A stretch of DNA of 20,503 nucleotides, taken from an uncultured Porphyromonadaceae bacterium. GTDB lineage: Bacteria > Bacteroidota > Bacteroidia > Bacteroidales > Paludibacteraceae. Location: NCBI GenBank assembly GCA_937898265.1, contig CALEJM010000237.1:1-20503 (forward strand), written 5' to 3'. The position numbers and the translations under genes are program-made. Below the pieces are notes generated by a model. That model was not told where the DNA came from. It saw nothing but the letters and a program-made list of their open reading frames with translations, and searched no databases. Of the stretch, positions 14,804 through 20,503 are shown piece after piece; position 1 is the first letter of the stretch; each line of letters begins with the position of its first letter.

Positions 14804-15292
14804 ATGAGAAATACCTTTCTAAAACAGTTTAACCGTCTACTTGTCTTCTTGGCAGGTGCTTTGGGCTTTGCAGGATGTGATCATTCAAATTGGCCTGCTT
14901 ATGGCTGTCCGCCAGAGCCTTATAATATATTGAATATATCTGGCTTCGTGGTGGATGAGAACGGAGACCCCATCAAGGACATCGAAGTCTCTTATGCCCA
15001 AGTCAAAGGTACGGAGGATTCCGATACCATCGTAGTTGATAAAATAAAATCTAAACAAGACGGCTCCTTTGCTCTGGATATTTATTGTTATCAGGAGCCG
15101 ATTGGAAAGGAGAAGCATCTGGTGATTGCCACCGATGTGGACGGCGAAACCAACGGTAGCTACGAGACTGATGTCAAGACTTTAGATCTGGACGATCAGC
15201 AATTCTATTCAACACGGAAAATCACTTTTGTGCTTCGAGAAAAGCCTACAGCTTCTGAACCCGAAGACAATGGTGAAGACGAGCAGGCATAG
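14804..15292 (+). CDS. radical SAM-associated putative lipoprotein 6
   Basis: A 162-aa lipoprotein, the longest of the set: N10, L20-G21, lipobox FAGC (Cys25), AYGCPPEPYNILNISG (32-47), then a more divergent Ig-like domain (VVDENGDPIKDIEVSYAQVK, later DVDGETNGSYETDVKTL). The end is acidic (EPEDNGEDEQA). It is the last lipoprotein before the radical SAM gene, from which it is separated by 54 nt holding alternative hairpins. Same family and inferred role as lipoproteins 2-5. Confidence 0.88.
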   Translation: MRNTFLKQFNRLLVFLAGALGFAGCDHSNWPAYGCPPEPYNILNISGFVVDENGDPIKDIEVSYAQVKGTEDSDTIVVDKIKSKQDGSFALDIYCYQEPIGKEKHLVIATDVDGETNGSYETDVKTLDLDDQQFYSTRKITFVLREKPTASEPEDNGEDEQA

Positions 15293-15325
15293 ATTTCCCT
15301 TTTTGTAAAGGAGAAAAAATCTCCT
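15291..15325 (+). promoter_or_regulatory. mutually exclusive hairpins between the last lipoprotein and the rSAM gene
   Basis: Fold A pairs AGATTT (15291-15296) with AAATCT (15317-15322) and CCTTT (15298-15302) with AAAGG (15307-15311). Fold B pairs AGGAGA (15309-15314) with TCTCCT (15320-15325) around AAAAA. They use the same bases and cannot coexist. No T-run follows, so this is not a normal terminator; it could stabilise the upstream mRNA or limit read-through so that the enzyme is made in smaller amounts than its substrates. Confidence 0.35.
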
Positions 15326-15346
15326 GACCCTTAAAAAAGAATCGCG

Positions 15347-16429
15347 ATGAACAAAGATGTAACGAAACTCGGACTGAAGCGCCGTCTGGCCCTTGAGGTG
15401 ACACGACGCTATCATAAGAACAACAAGATACTGCACCCTCTGCAGCAACTCTTCTGGGAGTGTACGCTGAAGTGTAACGTGCGTTGTCGCCACTGTGGCA
15501 GCGACTGCAAAAGCGTCAGCGAGACTCCCGATATGCCGTTGGAGGATTTCCTGAATGTGATTGACAAGAGCATCACACCTCATGTTGATCCTCATCACAC
15601 CTTTATCATCATCTCTGGTGGAGAACCGTTGATGCGCCCAGACCTTGAACGTTGTGGCGCCGAACTGATGCGTCGTGGCTATCCATGGGGTATGGTGACT
15701 AACGGACTGGCATTGACTAAAGAGAAGTTGGCTGCTTTGATGCGTGCAGGACTGCATAGCGTGACAGTGAGTCTCGACGGATTGGAAGAGGACCATAACT
15801 GGATGCGCGGACACCAGCACAGTTTCCAGCGTGCTACCGAAGCCATCCGCAATATCGCTGCCGACGGCCGTCTGGCTTGGGACGTAGTTACTTGTGTCAA
15901 CAAACGCACCATCAAGCAGCTCGACCAGATCAAACAGCTGCTCATCAGCCTTGGCGTAAAACATTGGCGCTTGTTCAGCATCGTCCCTATGGGTCGTGCT
16001 GCCAACGAGCCAGAGTTGATGCTTAGCAACGAGGAGTACAAACAGATGCTTGACTTCATCGTCGCCACCCGCGAGGAGGGCATCATCGAGGCTGCCTACA
16101 GCTGTGAGGGCTTCTTGGGCAATTACGAGGGTCGCGTTCGCAACCACCTCTATCGCTGCGAGGCTGGTGTGAGCATCGCCTCTATCCTCATCGACGGCAG
16201 CATCTCTGCCTGTACGTCTGTTCGCGGCAAATACTATCAGGGCAATATCTATAAGGACGATTTTTGGGACGTCTGGGAGAATCGCTTCCAGCCTTACCGC
16301 GACCGTTCGTGGATGAAGACTGGTCAGTGTGGCGACTGCAAGATGTGGCGCTACTGCGAGGGAAACGGTATGCATCTGCGTCGCGAAGATGGCTCGCTGA
16401 TGTTCTGTCATCTCGACCGTTTGAAATAA
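15347..16429 (+). CDS. radical SAM/SPASM-type enzyme of the rSAM/lipoprotein system
   Basis: A 360-aa radical SAM enzyme. The cluster-binding motif CNVRCRHC (C43, C47, C50) is followed by the SAM-binding GGEP (91-94) and a TIM-barrel core (TNG 118-120, SLDG 142-145). The C-terminal part is SPASM-like: C271-x12-G-x4-C289, then C328-x2-C331-x5-C337, and C354; the position of the fourth Cys of the canonical CxxC-x5-C-x3-C is Gly341. Such enzymes use auxiliary Fe-S clusters and modify peptides or proteins. Gene order after six lipoproteins matches the family that I recall as TIGR04133. The N-terminus has no signal peptide, so it acts in the cytosol, before lipoprotein export. The reaction is unknown. 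Confidence 0.93.
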   Translation: MNKDVTKLGLKRRLALEVTRRYHKNNKILHPLQQLFWECTLKCNVRCRHCGSDCKSVSETPDMPLEDFLNVIDKSITPHVDPHHTFIIISGGEPLMRPDLERCGAELMRRGYPWGMVTNGLALTKEKLAALMRAGLHSVTVSLDGLEEDHNWMRGHQHSFQRATEAIRNIAADGRLAWDVVTCVNKRTIKQLDQIKQLLISLGVKHWRLFSIVPMGRAANEPELMLSNEEYKQMLDFIVATREEGIIEAAYSCEGFLGNYEGRVRNHLYRCEAGVSIASILIDGSISACTSVRGKYYQGNIYKDDFWDVWENRFQPYRDRSWMKTGQCGDCKMWRYCEGNGMHLRREDGSLMFCHLDRLK

Positions 16430-16453
16430 AGAGACCTCTAAATGAGAGATATG

Positions 16454-16494
16454 AAACTCCTACTACGTTTTTTTTGCGTGATAGGAGTTTTTTT
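16454..16494 (+). terminator. intrinsic terminator of the lipoprotein/rSAM operon
   Basis: AAACTCCTA (16454-16462) pairs perfectly with TAGGAGTTT (16482-16490); an inner ACG/CGT pairing shortens the loop to a T-rich stretch. Seven T follow (16488-16494). It lies 24 nt after the enzyme's stop codon. Confidence 0.85.
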
Positions 16495-16500
16495 CTCTGT

Positions 16501-16516
16501 TATTTTTGTACCTTTG
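16501..16516 (+). promoter_or_regulatory. two abutting -7 boxes before the lipocalin-like gene
   Basis: TATTTTTG (16501-16508) and TACCTTTG (16509-16516) both match TAnnTTTG exactly and lie end to end. No clear TTTG is seen at the -33 distance, which falls in the preceding terminator. The leader would be about 55-60 nt before ATG 16577. Confidence 0.5.
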
Positions 16517-16576
16517 CAGTGTCTTATTTTTGACAAGTAAATAAACCCAAGAAAGAAATCTAAACATTGTTTTTCT

Positions 16577-16999
16577 ATGAAAACAAAATCTATGGCAATG
16601 CTCTGTGTGAGCATGTTGATTGCACTCTGCTTTAGTGCTTGCAATACTCCTAACGAACCAAACGAAATAGGCAACGCTCCAACTTTGATAGTTGGTTTGT
16701 GGAATCTTGATAAAGCTGCCAGCTACGAGGAATTCTCTGGAAATCGTATGGATTACAACGAGAAAAAGATTGACTCAAAGACTTTGAATTTCAAATCTGA
16801 CGGCACTGTTGAGAGAGTAGAGGTATCTAACGGTTCTTCTGTTCCTGTAACAATGAGCTATTCAATCAGCGGCAACTCACTTAACCTTGGTGGTATCAAC
16901 TGGACCATCCTCAAGATTAACCAAAACAATCTTGTTATCGAGACTTCAAAAGAGATTATGGGTCACGCAACCGTCAATCACGAAGTTTATACACGCTAA
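16577..16999 (+). CDS. lipocalin-like lipoprotein
   Basis: A 140-aa lipoprotein with lipobox FSAC (Cys22). The mature part starts with an Asn/Pro/Glu linker and then shows the pattern of Bacteroidetes lipocalin-like domains: IVGLWNLDKA near the N-terminal end, LNFKSDGTVERVEV, YSISGNSLNLGG and WTILKINQNNLVIET, which are successive beta strands of a small barrel. Proteins of this type are lipid-anchored envelope proteins of unknown ligand. It has its own promoter and terminator, and its signal peptide lacks the Asn/Leu-Gly pattern of the rSAM-associated lipoproteins, so it is probably not part of that system. Confidence 0.8.
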   Translation: MKTKSMAMLCVSMLIALCFSACNTPNEPNEIGNAPTLIVGLWNLDKAASYEEFSGNRMDYNEKKIDSKTLNFKSDGTVERVEVSNGSSVPVTMSYSISGNSLNLGGINWTILKINQNNLVIETSKEIMGHATVNHEVYTR

Positions 17000-17024
17000 T
17001 CTTCTTTCAAGAGATATAATAAGA

Positions 17025-17059
17025 AAGAGACATCGGAAACTCCGATGTCTCTTCTTTTT
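17025..17059. terminator. bidirectional terminator between convergent genes
   Basis: AAGAGACATCGGA (17025-17037) and TCCGATGTCTCTT (17041-17053) form a perfect 13-bp stem. On the plus strand CTTTTTG follows; on the minus strand the sequence after the stem is also T-rich. It sits between the ends of the lipocalin-like gene (+) and the exonuclease gene (-) and can serve both. Confidence 0.85.
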
Positions 17060-17077
17060 GTGTTATAGGGGAGTGGA

Positions 17078-17854
17078 TTATTTCTTGTTTAACCCGCTGG
17101 TCAGACGTATCTCTTGGAGTTTGCGTTTGGTGTAGAGCGGGAAGTCGGCATTGAGAATCCAACCAAGGTAGCCAGGCACTTCGCGGAAGACGTCGGCTAC
17201 AGGGCGACCCTTGTATTTGCCGAAGCTGAAGCAAGGAACGTCGTGCTCGTTGAGAATGATAAATCCGGCGAAGTCAACGTTGCGGGTGAACGAGGTGAAC
17301 TGAGACAGTTTCTCTACATCATGAGGCAATGCGTCGCCATAACGCTCCAACTGAGCGCAGAGCACATCGTAGGTGGCTTCTGTGTCGGCGTTGGCGCTGT
17401 GTGCACCTTCCAACTCCTTGCCACAATAGAAGCGGTAGGCTGCGGAGAGGGTGCGTTGCTCCATCTTATGAAAGATTGTCTGCACATCAATAGGACGGCA
17501 GCGTTTCAAATCTACCTCTACGCCTGAGCGCTCAAACTCCTCTGCCAGCAAAGGAATATCGAAGCGGTTGGAGTTGTAGCCAGCGATGTCGCTTCCTTGG
17601 AACACCATGGCGAGATCGTGTGCCACCTGACGGAAAGTGGGACAATCTTTGACATCGTCATCGGTGATATGGTGTACTGCTGTTGAGTCGGCAGGAATCG
17701 GTATCTCAGGGTTGATGCGTAAGGTTTTGCTCTCGCGGTTTTGGTTGGGGAACACCTTGAGATAGGAGATTTCTACGATGCGGTCGGTGGTGATGTTTAG
17801 ACCTGTGGTTTCAACATCAAAGAATACGATAGGGCGTTTGAGGTCGAGTTTCAT
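17078..17854 (-). CDS. DEDDh 3'-5' exonuclease (DnaQ-like) with C-terminal DUF3820-type domain
   Basis: A 258-aa protein. The exonuclease motifs are complete: FDVETTG with D13 and E15 (Exo I), NSNRFD with D99 (Exo II) and H152-SANAD157 (Exo III), so it is a DEDDh nuclease related to the DNA polymerase III epsilon subunit. Residues about 207-240 (CFSFGKYKGRPVADVFREVP, then YLGWILNADFP) form a small domain resembling DUF3820. Standalone epsilon-like proteins with this tail are common in Bacteroidetes; whether it proofreads or trims nucleic acid is not known. Its ATG overlaps the stop of the Hdr-like gene upstream (ATGA), so it is translationally coupled to it, although no functional link is obvious. 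Confidence 0.9.
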   Translation of the reverse strand: MKLDLKRPIVFFDVETTGLNITTDRIVEISYLKVFPNQNRESKTLRINPEIPIPADSTAVHHITDDDVKDCPTFRQVAHDLAMVFQGSDIAGYNSNRFDIPLLAEEFERSGVEVDLKRCRPIDVQTIFHKMEQRTLSAAYRFYCGKELEGAHSANADTEATYDVLCAQLERYGDALPHDVEKLSQFTSFTRNVDFAGFIILNEHDVPCFSFGKYKGRPVADVFREVPGYLGWILNADFPLYTKRKLQEIRLTSGLNKK

Positions 17855-19644
17855 GATTCTTGGGTCTTTAGTTGCTGGGCCATCAGCTCAGCAATATCCA
17901 TCACACGTTGTGAGGTAGAATGTTGGAATGCTTTCTTGCACATCGGACAAGCTGTAGCGATGAGGTCGGGACTGTCGGCGGTGAGGTTGCGAAGTGCTGC
18001 ATCGCGAATCACTTGTTGTTGTGAACTTTGCAGTCTGGTGTTACCGAGGTTGCAGCCGCAGCAAAGACTGTCTTCGCGCTCACGTTCTACCTTGGCAAGG
18101 TTGGCAACGGCGCTGAGGGCGGTGCGTGGCTCGTCGTAGATTCCGCATCCGCGACCCAGTTCGCAAGGATCGTGATAAGCTACCTTCAGTCCACTATGTT
18201 CTGGCGAGAGGAGTCCTTGCTTTACAAGCATAGCGAGATATTCGGTATGGTGCATCACCTTGATTGGGAGGTGATACTCTTGTGTAAACGAGCGATAGCA
18301 GATAGGGCAGGAGGTGATGAGCATCGTGGCGTGCGATTCAACAATCATTGCCGTATTCTTGCGGCGCAGTTCGGCAGCTTGGTTGCTGAAGCCTTGCTGT
18401 TCCAACGGACGACCGCAGCAGATGCTACGCTCCTCGTCCATAATCCAGTAGTCTTGTCCAACAGCCTTGAAAATCTGTTTCATCGATTCGGTGATGGTTG
18501 GTGTCAGGTGCGACATGCAACCGCCGAAGAAAGCAACGCGACCGATGGCATTGAACGGTTTCTCCTTGATATAGGAATAGGTGTTGTGTTTGTCGATAGC
18601 TCCTTTGTCGCGCGCTTGCAGACGGATAGCGTTGATGTCGATGCCTACAGGGCAAGTCTCAACGCAGCGTCCGCACAGCAGACAGTTGTTGGCAGCATAG
18701 CGGTAGGCCAGACCATGACGCAGACCACGGAGCAGATATACGGCTTGAACATTGTTGATGTTGAGGTCGTTGTTGAGTGGACAACCATCAATACAGATGC
18801 CGCAACGAGAGCAGGCGGAGAGTTCCGTCTTGGTGAATCCCGTTGGTTGCTTACCCTCTTTCACACCAAAGCTCTTGAGGAAAATCAGCAGTGGCTCGGT
18901 GAAGATATGCATGAAACGGGAGAACGGCAGGAACACAAAGAAGACACCTAGGGCGGTAGAGTAGAGACTCCAAAGAGGTACTTCAAGAACTTCGGCTACC
19001 TGAAGTGGAATGAGGTTGCCGAGACTTTGGGAGATGATGCCGCCGTTGTTATGCAGTGTTGCGGTGGTGGATTCGGAAAGCAGTCGGAGTGGGAAGATGC
19101 TCCACAGAGCATAGCGAAGCAGACGGTCGGACCAACGGAGAGAGGTGGTCTTGCGCATGCCTACGGCTTTAGGACGATGCGATTTGATGTAAGCCATCAC
19201 AATGCCCGACAAGACATATAGCAACAGGATATCCATGATGTTGGCAAAGACCTGATGCATGAGATTGTTGTTGCCGTAGACAAAGAAACGGTAGAATACG
19301 CCGGTCCAAGGTGCGTGACCACGGAATCCGAAGTGAAGCAGCGTCTCTATCAGTCCAACGGTGATAAGCAAGAACCATCCAAGGGCGATGCTGCGGTGCA
19401 TATAGCCGAGTCGGCGGTTGTGCTTACTTACCTTCACGTGGAGCAATGCCTCCTTGAAGATATCTTTGAACATCGTCCATAGGGCTGGGAAGATGTCGGC
19501 AGTCATAAACGTGTGGCGAGCGGTGCGCCATTGCTTACGGTCGAGGGTCTTAATCCAGTGTCCGAACTTATAGAAGATAATGCCAAAGAGTATGAGGGCA
19601 CCGAGTGTGAACGGCAGGACGAACGGGTGGAATTGTGAGGTCAT
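17851..19644 (-). CDS. heterodisulfide reductase-like membrane protein, HdrE/HdrD-type fusion
   Basis: A 597-aa protein. The first 260 residues contain about five membrane segments (near 8-27, 86-105, 132-152, 178-190, 226-245) as in HdrE/DsrM-type membrane subunits. Two 4Fe-4S motifs follow (C278, C281, C284, C288 and C321, C324, C327, C331), then two CCG domains as in HdrD/GlpC (C376, CC409-410, C446/C449; C494, CC528-529, C566/C569). Both CCG domains keep all Cys. In methanogens and sulfate reducers such proteins pass electrons between the membrane and thiol-disulfide couples; here the partner is unknown. Overlaps with both neighbours by 4 nt indicate one operon with the HdrC-like and HdrA-like genes. 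Confidence 0.88.
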   Translation of the reverse strand: MTSQFHPFVLPFTLGALILFGIIFYKFGHWIKTLDRKQWRTARHTFMTADIFPALWTMFKDIFKEALLHVKVSKHNRRLGYMHRSIALGWFLLITVGLIETLLHFGFRGHAPWTGVFYRFFVYGNNNLMHQVFANIMDILLLYVLSGIVMAYIKSHRPKAVGMRKTTSLRWSDRLLRYALWSIFPLRLLSESTTATLHNNGGIISQSLGNLIPLQVAEVLEVPLWSLYSTALGVFFVFLPFSRFMHIFTEPLLIFLKSFGVKEGKQPTGFTKTELSACSRCGICIDGCPLNNDLNINNVQAVYLLRGLRHGLAYRYAANNCLLCGRCVETCPVGIDINAIRLQARDKGAIDKHNTYSYIKEKPFNAIGRVAFFGGCMSHLTPTITESMKQIFKAVGQDYWIMDEERSICCGRPLEQQGFSNQAAELRRKNTAMIVESHATMLITSCPICYRSFTQEYHLPIKVMHHTEYLAMLVKQGLLSPEHSGLKVAYHDPCELGRGCGIYDEPRTALSAVANLAKVEREREDSLCCGCNLGNTRLQSSQQQVIRDAALRNLTADSPDLIATACPMCKKAFQHSTSQRVMDIAELMAQQLKTQES

Positions 19645-19994
19645 AATTCAGCCTCCTCCCCAAGGCGTTTTGCACCCATATTTCGGCGCATATAGATAAT
19701 CAGCGAGCGGAGATTCACATCGCGTGGACATACGAGCGTACATTTGCCGCAAAGCATACATTTTTCCAACTCCTTCTCAGGAAGCTCGGTCTCGTGCCAA
19801 CGGTATAGGTTGTGCATCTTGCGTATGTTGAACAACGTGAACTGCGCTGCAGAACAAGTTGCTGTGCATCCACCACAGTTCATGCAACGGCGAAACGTAG
19901 GCACCTGTCCCTTGATGGGGGAGTCGGCGTCAAGCGGTCGGTCGCTGACTACGATAGTGTGTGTGGTTGCTATCTTGAATCCGAAGGATTTCAT
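19641..19994 (-). CDS. HdrC-like 4Fe-4S ferredoxin subunit
   Basis: A 117-aa protein with two complete 4Fe-4S motifs, C37-x2-C40-x2-C43-x3-C47 and C79-x2-C82-x2-C85-x3-C89 (ending CPRD). Length and spacing match HdrC, the electron-transfer subunit of heterodisulfide reductase. There is no signal peptide, so it is cytosolic, probably docked to the fusion protein encoded next, with which it overlaps by 4 nt. It should pass electrons between the flavoprotein upstream and the CCG-domain protein. Confidence 0.88.
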   Translation of the reverse strand: MKSFGFKIATTHTIVVSDRPLDADSPIKGQVPTFRRCMNCGGCTATCSAAQFTLFNIRKMHNLYRWHETELPEKELEKCMLCGKCTLVCPRDVNLRSLIIYMRRNMGAKRLGEEAEL

Positions 19995-20021
19995 TGTTGC
20001 GTGATGAAGATGTCGTCTTCT

Positions 20022-20503
20022 TTATTTGTTTAAATAGGTGTTGACAGCGGCAGCGGCGGCGTAGGCATCGCTGACTGTGTCGGAAAGGGTGAATGGACGC
20101 TTACAACTGCCAGCAAGGAACAATCCTGCTTGACTGGTGAGGTTGTCAGCGAGGTGTGGGGCCTGGCTGGCTGCGAAACCGTAGGGGTCTGCTATCTGGC
20201 ATTGTGACGAAATTTGTCTGGTGCCGCAAGAAGGCTCCATGCCTACCATCAGAACGAGGTAGTCGGTGTTCATCTTGAGTGGTTGACCAATCAGTGTGTC
20301 TTCTGCCTTAATCTGGATGCGTCCGTCGTAGGTGGCGGCAGCTTCTGAGATTCGTCCGCGCACAAAGTGGACGTTGTGTTCTTCTTGCGAAGTGCGGTAG
20401 AGTTCTTCAAAACCTTGTCCCCACATGCGGAGATCCATGTAGAAGAGGAATATCTCGGTGTCAGGCAAGAGTTTGCTTACCTCAACGGCCTGTTTTACAG
20501 CGG
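20022..20503 (-). CDS. HdrA-like flavoprotein, C-terminal part (cut by window edge)
   Basis: The coding frame runs out of the window at 20503; only the C-terminal 160 residues are present. The frame is open to the last base and reads VKQAVEVSKLLPDTEIFLFY just inside the edge, then MDLRMWGQGFEELY, as in HdrA-type FAD proteins (the DxRxxGxGFEE region). It continues with DYLVLMVGMEP and GLFLAGSCKRPFTLSDTVSD, the usual FAD-binding end of this family, and a C-terminal Ala-rich helix. It is the first visible gene of the Hdr-like operon; 27 nt separate it from the HdrC-like gene. Upstream domains, and whether it has its own Fe-S centres, cannot be seen. Confidence 0.85.
   Translation of the reverse strand, partial: AVKQAVEVSKLLPDTEIFLFYMDLRMWGQGFEELYRTSQEEHNVHFVRGRISEAAATYDGRIQIKAEDTLIGQPLKMNTDYLVLMVGMEPSCGTRQISSQCQIADPYGFAASQAPHLADNLTSQAGLFLAGSCKRPFTLSDTVSDAYAAAAAVNTYLNK

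Noticed and set aside
15209..16411. Long open frame on the minus strand (400 codons) opposite the radical SAM gene
   Set aside because: The radical SAM gene has all its motifs; the antisense product has no recognisable domain and would run into the lipoprotein gene.
18028..18951. Open frame on the plus strand (307 codons) opposite the Hdr-like fusion
   Set aside because: It is the shadow of a gene with conserved Fe-S motifs.

Overview
The window looks like a chromosomal segment of a member of the Bacteroidales, most likely Prevotella-like. The evidence is Bacteroidetes-type promoters (a TAnnTTTG -7 box, sometimes with TTTG about 20 nt upstream), few Shine-Dalgarno sequences, lipoprotein signal peptides typical of the phylum, and a radical SAM/lipoprotein cassette of a kind I know only from Bacteroidetes. 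The species is inference; there is no rRNA or tRNA here.

Layout. (1) 1-2741: an AT-rich, gene-poor stretch. It holds one secreted hypothetical protein on the minus strand (107-757), then almost 2 kb without a convincing gene. That gap contains two minus-strand -7 boxes each next to a copy of the same repeat, two orphan minus-strand terminators, a C/T-rich palindromic repeat and a large inverted repeat. (2) 2742-8846 (+): a tightly overlapping efflux operon, TetR regulator, lipoprotein membrane-fusion protein, RND pump and TolC-like outer-membrane channel, with a perfect 9-bp inverted repeat over the promoter as a candidate TetR operator and a strong terminator at 8878-8911. (3) 9021-12559 (+): tldD, tldE (pmbA) and an LpxH-type UDP-2,3-diacylglucosamine diphosphatase. 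(4) 12626-16429 (+): six consecutive small lipoprotein genes followed by a radical SAM/SPASM enzyme, with its own promoter and terminator. (5) 16577-16999 (+): a lipocalin-like lipoprotein. (6) 17078-20503 (-): an exonuclease translationally coupled to heterodisulfide-reductase-like genes (HdrA-like, partial; HdrC-like; HdrE/HdrD-like fusion).

The most interesting part is region 4. All six lipoproteins share an unusually conserved signal peptide (Asn about 10, then Leu-Gly ten residues later, then the lipobox Cys). Five have a Tyr-Gly-Cys-Pro motif shortly after the lipid-anchor Cys, followed by an Ig/transthyretin-like domain. The first and smallest instead has two Tyr-Gly-Val motifs and no such domain. 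The radical SAM enzyme is the last gene. The simplest reading is that it post-translationally modifies these lipoproteins at or near the shared motif. The pairing of such families has been catalogued (I recall TIGR04133/TIGR04134), but I know of no described chemistry or function. A 183-nt block that is identical between lipoproteins 3 and 5 points to very recent duplication or gene conversion. The tldD/tldE protease genes lie directly upstream; in other bacteria TldD/TldE matures modified peptides, so a link is possible but unproven.
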